A stretch of 64,000 bases of DNA, taken from Aphrophora alni (taxonomy: Eukaryota > Arthropoda > Insecta > Hemiptera > Aphrophoridae). Below are positions 25,404 to 64,000 of this stretch, in pieces. A program made the translations under genes and the position numbers. Each line of letters starts with the position of its first letter. Within the stretch, counting starts at the first letter, position 1. The notes below the pieces were generated by a model. That model saw only the letters and a list, made by a program, of their open reading frames with translations. It was not told the DNA's origin and did not search any database. The stretch is from contig OY740767.1 of the NCBI GenBank assembly GCA_963513935.1, forward strand, positions 78,227,360 through 78,291,359, written 5' to 3'.

Positions 25404-28400
25404 CTAAAATGACACCTTGAGGGTCAAAAACATTGTATAAGTATATACAGTAATACTAAACAGTGAATCAGCAAACAAATGGACGGCGATACAAACATCA
25501 GCTGCAAATTCTTTCAAATGGCCAAAATATAAAAAGAACAGTAAATGTATGATAGTGTAAGACCAATTGCAATTGACACTTATTATTGCCGTATTTGGCC
25601 TGGTGGTGGGAGAATGATTGACGATCTTTAATGTTTTGAGACTGATTTTTTGAAAATACAACAAAAACTGTGAATAGTGTGTATTCTTGATGGGTATATT
25701 TATAAATTTGGGAATATACTACAATAATGAAAATCACACAGTTCTAAAAAGAGTTTGTTTAATCAATGGTGACAAAACTAATATTATAATAATAGTACAT
25801 TAATATTTGTTATACATGGTTAATAATTACAGATTAAGATTTTTTTTTCTCTTATACATATATAACTTAGTTAAACATAAATAATGGATACAGAAAACAA
25901 ATATCAATATGATCTGGCCCCAAATCACTTGTACAAAAGTGGCAATATATACTTACTATGTCAATAAATTATCGTTTCTAAAAAAATATAATAACTTTAA
26001 TTTTGATATACGTCTGATTTTAAATGTTTGTGTTTAACACATTGTGTACAACATTAATTTTTATAAAATAAAAAGTAAATCTGAAATAAAATATAGTTTA
26101 ATACAAAATAAACGTCTCTATCACAAGAACAATTAGCCTAGCTTATGGACACTTTTTGTACTCCAAACACCTCCTTCCCAAAAACCCCTTTTTTCAATGT
26201 TATTATGAAGTAAATTGAATTATAGTATATAATACAAATGTAACATTCGTGTGAATATAAAGAAGTTTACATTTATTTAATTCTCAATAAGTAAATGTAT
26301 GCTTGAAATATACAACATTTAAAAGAATAAATATAAAATAATAACAAAATGATTAAATTTAATAACAATTAAATTGAGTACAGTTAACACAGATATGTAG
26401 GAGTTCTAAGAAATAGAGCAGTAATAGAAAACAGTTTGTAGCAGGAAAAAGAGATAACTTATTTCAACATAATTTAAATCATTGTGATTTCCTTCAAAAT
26501 GACATCAGCATATCAGAATGATCTCATGACTTCAACCATTATCGACACATTACTAATGATTTATTCATTGTTTTAACACATATAAACATAAAAATATGTA
26601 ACTTTTTCAGATAAAATATAAAACCAATTTCTTTCTTTAGAACATGGTACAGCTACACACAATACAAACATAAACAATGTGACAACATTGCTAAAGTATA
26701 GTTATTTAAAAAGAAAGTAATATCAAAGTTAACATTTTATTACACATGTACATGAATAAAGGATATGTGCTCAAATGTATACACTGGAGAAATACAAAAA
26801 TGATAGAGACCAAGAAGAAGATTAACCAATATTTAAAAATAAATATAAAATTCACTAAGTAATTCAAAAATTGCCAAAAACACCAAATGTATGTTTAACC
26901 AAGTTACAACAGTAACAGGCTATGAAGATATTGCATACAACTACTTAATAATATTAATGAGTAAGTAGATATCTTGTAAATATATACTTTGAGTAAATAG
27001 TATTATGTACACAATTATTATGTATTTCCTACGCGCAATTGGACTGAGGACAACCTAACACTGCATGCAGTTATTAGTGAGACTCCTCTTATATGATACA
27101 AAGTATGGCTCTAATTAATTGTGGCATGTACTGCATAGTTATTATAATTTTGTGTTCTGCAGACTTTTATTATATTTTTCTAATAATTGTATTTACATTT
27201 ATGCAATCTCAAACAAATTTAAAGAGAAGTGTTTAAATAAACATTATACAACAGGTCCACGAGCTTCACTTTAAAATGCTATAATAAATAAAACGTAATC
27301 TCAAACTGAGTTATAAAATGCAAAAATACCCTGTTATTTATCCTATTTCTTAACACCTAAAACTAAAAATAATGAGGTTCATATCAAATCACTAACCAAA
27401 GTTTTACAACCAAATTGTGCTACAATTTCAAAAGAAAACTGTTAAAGCTTATTAATTTTTTTTTTTTTACAAACATTGTCAACCCCAAAGTCATCAAAAA
27501 TAAATATTCCTATCCAAAATTGATCAAAAACCAAGTTAGTGTTGACTTTCAAAACACATTAATTATGATGACCTATGTTCTTGTTTGATTATTTATTCTT
27601 ATTAAATTTGTATAACGTTAAAAACCATGCTATATTTTATAAATGTAAATTATTATTGTAATTTTTTTTTTTAACTAATTAAAATAGTTACTTATTGTGG
27701 CCTTCAAATAACAGTTTTCATTACCATATTGCTGAATATATTATCAAAACTAAATTAATATATGTGTATAGAAATATAAATAAATGTCATTTTGCTACTA
27801 AATATTAATTCAACTTGACTCTTGAAATTTGTTTGAGTTTCACAATTATGATTATATATGAAATATACTTTATAACAATTACATGACTATTTAAACGGGG
27901 ACAGCAATATTAATAGTTCTACATCACATTAACAACAAAGGACAATAGATTTGATAACAGAAATGGCTACACATTTATATTTACACTGCCATTACACTTA
28001 GTCGAGCCACATAACATTAGTAAAAGCGATCGCCACAATATATTAATTTAACAATGACGATTCTAATTTTAAAACAAATTTGTGTTGTCATGAACTTTTA
28101 TAGTGAAATTCAAGAATTGTACGCTTAAAGCCGTTGGAACTAAAATTACATAACTACAAAGTTATGTGGAATTTATTTTACAAATATTATTTGTTTAAAT
28201 ATATACTGTCCAAATAAAATATTAAAATATTGACTGGGATTATGCCACACTAGTCCAGGATCTACTGGAATGTTACACAGGTAGAGAGCGAAGTGTGGGT
28301 CGTCAGAATCTACATAAGCAACGATCAACAATTTCCAATAAAAGGATTTATAAAATTATGCTGAATGTCTTTTATTGAAAATCATATTTTTTAAGTGAGG

Positions 28401-28590
28401 ATGATTTTTAACTGAAATTTACAAGATTGAATGTTAGTTTAGTGTCACCTCTCAAATACAAAACTAATTTCTAATTAGTATTAATCGTTTCTGTTTTGAG
28501 AGGTAACGAATGTAATAAATACCAAATTCATGCATTAGTATGTACATTTCATTACTAATCATGAATACAAGTAATTTAATATGGCAAATT
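25404..28590 (-). other. AT-rich 3' flank / possible 3' UTR of syndecan
   Basis: Lies directly downstream of the syndecan stop on the minus strand. No exon, RNA gene or clear transposon is seen. The overlapping minus frames at 25404-25737 have no recognisable domain. Long 3' UTRs are usual for this gene in flies, so part of this stretch may be transcribed, but I cannot place the end beyond one AATAAA close to the stop. Confidence 0.4.
28371..28376 (-). terminator. Candidate syndecan poly(A) signal (AATAAA)
   Basis: Minus-strand AATAAA about 215 bases after the TAA-side end of the syndecan CDS, the nearest canonical signal downstream. Other AATAAA copies occur further on in this AT-rich flank, so use of this one is inferred from distance only. 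Confidence 0.35.
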
Positions 28591-60514
<31,924 letters not shown>

Positions 60515-60560
60515 CACCAACTTTGGAATAGTACCGAAGTACTAAATATCCAAATAATAA

Positions 60561-62379
60561 CTGAATTTAAAAACAACAAGAGAAACAACAAATAAACCTA
60601 ACACACCTCAAAACATTGATCAATGAATTTTCTTGTTAAAATGTACAGCCTGAGCCTACAGCCTATACACTATACAGTATGTAGTAGTTTCAGGAACTAC
60701 TTTTTTTACCATTTTGTGTTAATGCGCAACATGGAGCATTGTAATCTCAAATTTACAGAATTGGAAGGCAAAAAATAGCTCTTTAGATATCAGCATTTAA
60801 TATGAAAGGGTATACTAAAATTATTACAATTACACTGTCAATAATTTAATTTCAAAACTATTCTGCCAATTATTTGACGAAACCATTCAAATGAATAATA
60901 AAATATATTTATTAAGGAATATGTATTACTTTTTATAATTTTTAAATAATATCCAATTGCAAGGGGATAAGTTCACATACAAAATTCAGATTTATTTTAT
61001 TGTTACATAAATGCGAAGAACAATAATTTGCACTACATATTCGTGATTAGCTCTCTTTTAACTATCTAAACTTTAGAAAAGGACTTTAGAATTTATATAA
61101 AATTTTACTAAGATCTGTTACTTTTTAGTATATGATGAATTGTTTTAAATTTAGAAATAAACATTCTCTACTTTGACTACTTTTTCTTTCAAACTATTGA
61201 ACTGAATTCTAGTCACGTATTACTTTTATCCTGTAGTTCATAGTCTACATTATACTATCGAAACTGAAAGGGTCTTACGATATAACTCACTCACCAGCTG
61301 AATAGCATTAAAAAAAAGCATGTAAACTCAAATAGTTCATATGAGCATTAAAACTCCCGAACAAGATTGGTTCTTGCATTATCAGTCTCAGGTAGAAGGG
61401 TGGCAGTTGAAACTGATTTACAACAAGACTTTATGAGGAACTTTCCCCAAATAACGTTTAAATGAGATTTGGACATTTTAATTCAGTTGGTATTATTTCT
61501 GCTCCTGAATATCGTCAGTTGCCGATACCGAGCCGAATATCGTTATTAGTGAGTAGAGACGTTAAATGGTTCGTGTCAGTAATTTACCCCTTTTTGTTTT
61601 AGCTATGTTCTATCCTATGTATACAAAGTAGATGTAATTTATAGTGTTAATATGTATGTTATTACTTTCTGTAAAACTAATTCTATCTTTATAGTTTTTC
61701 TAATTTTCCTTCTTAACACAAAAAGTTGAAAATTTAAAACATTTTTTTAAAGGGCTAGAACTGATTCTTTTTCAGGTCTTCCCATAACCATCCGTTTGTC
61801 TTCCGAAAGGTAACGGAGAAAACAATGCAATATAAAAAATAAAAAATCAATCTAACTGCAGATAGACATTATTTTATATTAGTTATAACAGATATGATTC
61901 AATCAGTGACTGTGCATATAATATTGTAGATTATTTAAACAACCCTTTTTCAAACATTTAAAAAATAGTTCAAGTTATAGACACTATCAAAACAGAATAC
62001 ACTCCGGTATCCATCAATCTCAAAATCAGAATCATCAATAAACTTCAATAGAAATTCACAATAAGGTTTGGAAATTAAAGCTAGCAAACAAGCTAAATAT
62101 TTTACTAATAGCTCGGAAAATCTAAGTATCATCAATCGAGATAACTCGTGACATACAAAAACAAAAAAAAATTACATTAGATGCTCTGATTTAAAATATA
62201 TATATATTTTTTAAACAAGTTCACACGTGGCTAAAAAAAATATGAACAAAAAAGAATACATCAACCCTCAACAAAACGTATAAAAAGATTTAATAGACAT
62301 AATTTAAAAAATAGTACTTTTAATATAAAATCAAATTCAAACTATAGCACTAAGAACATTAATGAAAAAAACATAATGG
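60561..62379. other. Syndecan 5' flank / possible non-coding leader intron
   Basis: No protein exon is recognised. If the acceptor at 60561 is used, a non-coding first exon and the promoter lie further right. The minus frame 61950-62135 shows no known domain; its plus-strand side may be leftover ORF1 of the retrotransposon fragment that follows. Confidence 0.45.
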
Positions 62380-62577
62380 AAATGGTAATCTTAAGGTATT
62401 ACAATGAAATGCTCAATCAATTGTACTAAAAATTTCCGAATTAGACTATATTTTAAATAAAAACTCAATTCACATAGCAATAATACACGAAATTTGGCTG
62501 TAAAAAATAGTCCTATAAACCAAGCTAATGATAATATCTACCATAAAGATAGGGAGGATGGATATGAAGATGTAGCT

Positions 62578-62582
<5 letters not shown>
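62380..62582 (+). pseudogene. Non-LTR retrotransposon endonuclease fragment
   Basis: Plus-strand text in shifting frames gives LKVLQ.NAQSIVLKISELDYIL, then NKNSIHIAIIHEIWL, then HKDREDGYEDVALYN. This is the start of an APE-type endonuclease (QWNAQSI..K..EL, I.I..I.ETWL, RKDR..GYGGVAI), with the catalytic Glu of HEIWL. It breaks into the (TA)n tract. It is not the same family as the 53-58 kb element. Confidence 0.6.

Positions 62583-62674
<92 letters not shown>
62583..62674. repeat. Long (TA)n microsatellite
   Basis: About 92 bases of near-pure alternating TA, the longest in the window. Confidence 0.95.
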
Positions 62675-62676
<2 letters not shown>

Positions 62677-62699
62677 CACAACACACACAAATAGCACAG

Positions 62700-62995
62700 A
62701 CGTTTGGAAATAAACATTCTTCAAAAACTGAAACTACACAGTGATACTGCGGCTATTTCATTTGAACATCTGAACATCAAAAATCTGAAATACATGGAAC
62801 ATCCTCCTCAAATGGAACGGAGCGTATCGACTTTTTTCGACCAGTGTCTGCCTTTATTTAAAAGTTCTAGCCTAGTTTCACGGAGATGGTTGTGTACAGC
62901 ACGAAAGATATTAATACTGGAGCATTGTCTGTGTGGAAATTCTCAGCGTACAACCTTCTTGCTTCACTCAGTTCACTGACATTTTTAAAAGCAGC
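62700..62995 (-). pseudogene. Tc1/mariner transposase relic 6, N-terminal fragment
   Basis: Minus-strand reading with frameshifts gives EARRLYAENFHT, NIFRAVHNHLRETRL and NKGRHWSKKVDTLRS. This is the DNA-binding region of insect mariner-like transposases ('A.RLY.E.FP.R..P....F..V...L.ETG....GR.R.VRT'). Nothing of the catalytic core is nearby. The 91-codon plus frame at 62704-62979 is its antisense. Confidence 0.6.
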
Positions 62996-64000
62996 TCCAT
63001 AAAAGAAATTGATATTACAATATTCTGCACTAGTGTTATTTAGCCATTAAACTAAGCTTGGAACTATGGATACAGACATGTTATCTAAATACGGTTGCAA
63101 AAAGAATGTTATTTTCACAGTTCAAGATTATTCAAGAATATAATATTAACTCATCTGATTAGTGCAACCAAAAATTAAGCATCTGAATGTTGTGGCTGAC
63201 TAGCATTGGTTACGATTCATGACTGGATACATTTTTTAGTTCACTGTTTCATATAAATCGACATTTATCTATTAATATTGATCCGATTTTTAAAATGTTT
63301 ACGCTGTTGTGTTTGTAATTAATGTACTTAAAAAAAATGTTTGTAGTAACCTTTTACGATTTGCCGTTTTAAAGTTAATTAAGGTTAAGAAATTAAATGA
63401 CCGGCATTGTGAAAATATTCATTAAAATTTTTGTTTTTAAATTATAAAGCTTCATAGCAAATTTCAAATCAATAAAACAACCAGTTAGTTGTTAAAATAA
63501 AAACGTTTAAGTGAAAAAACAAAACAAAATGGGGCTGTAAGGAAACGAAGGTTAGCTGACTCGCACGCTAAGCTAGCCGGTTTGTAGGTAGTAAACTCGC
63601 TCAATGTAATCGACCCTTAACTTAATTTTTTTCTTTATTCTCTATAGACAATTAAACTTCATCCAAGTTCCCAATATAGAATACTTATATATCAAAATAA
63701 CAAATATAATATAAAATAGCGTTTTTAAAAGTGGTAATCTGTCGGAAGTAGCCTACATCTTAGCGAGATGTATATGCTAAGATGTCTAGAACATTCAAGA
63801 TAGATAAAACAGATTAAAAAATATTTTATTTAAACAAGGAAAATAAAAAAGGGACAATGATTAATTTCAAGGGCCACATGGTTAAACAAGTCTGCAATTT
63901 ATAGGCATTAGAAAAAAAAAAAAAATCCCGAACTCTGAACTAGCGTATGCGCATTTGAAACAACTTGTTGGAAATTTTGTAGTGCTGACTGCTGATAGTA
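62996..64000. other. Right-edge stretch; candidate syndecan leader/promoter region
   Basis: No protein exon is seen. Two patches with more CpG than the surroundings lie at 63540-63620 and 63925-64000, the latter with GCGTATGCGCATT. They could belong to a promoter or non-coding exon of syndecan, but no splice donor can be tied to them with confidence. Confidence 0.3.

Overview
This window looks like insect nuclear DNA: AT-rich (mostly well under 35% GC by eye), intron-bearing, and packed with eroded transposable elements. The placement rests on an arthropod-type syndecan cytoplasmic tail, a high diversity of piggyBac (TTAA) and Tc1/mariner relics, and Penelope-like and gypsy debris. I lean towards a large-genome insect, perhaps a hemipteran, but nothing in the sequence fixes the order or species.

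Two host genes can be supported. (1) On the + strand, 16428-16572 is the 3'-terminal coding exon of a mitochondrial carrier that most resembles SLC25A32 (folate/FAD carrier). Its earlier exons were not found and probably lie left of the window. (2) On the - strand, a complete syndecan gene spans 60514 down to 28591. Five coding exons (signal peptide; acidic exon with Ser-Gly sites; two ectodomain exons; juxtamembrane, membrane and cytoplasmic part split over the last two) join in frame with canonical splice sites and intron phases 0,1,0,1. They give a 226-residue product ending in EFYA. Its introns are 13.0, 6.8, 4.1 and 7.3 kb and carry most of the mobile DNA.

Layout: 1-16.4 kb is non-coding, with two adjacent TTAA-flanked MITEs (6.9-8.3 kb), a decayed piggyBac (11.1-12.1 kb) and a Penelope-like GIY-YIG relic (13.9-14.5 kb). 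16.4-28.6 kb holds the carrier exon, a mariner relic, a 1.47-kb near-perfect hairpin nested in another TTAA MITE (22.3-24.5 kb), a gypsy pol fragment and the likely syndecan 3' flank. 28.6-60.5 kb is syndecan with intronic elements: a 187-bp MITE with an 8-bp target duplication, a 3.0-kb piggyBac with degraded transposase, a second piggyBac fragment, a hAT (BED-finger) relic, a tRNA-derived SINE-like sequence, a Tigger/pogo relic, several Tc1/mariner relics, a probable solo LTR, a pogo-type MITE, and a 5-kb non-LTR retrotransposon with APE, RT and RNase H domains that has lost its YADD box. 60.5-64 kb is the syndecan 5' flank, with small retrotransposon and mariner fragments and a long (TA)n tract.

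No coherent new multi-gene system is visible. The most unusual structures are the nested long hairpin, the group of about 640-bp TTAA elements whose ends carry family-specific palindromes, and the multi-arm inverted repeat at 58.8-59.95 kb.
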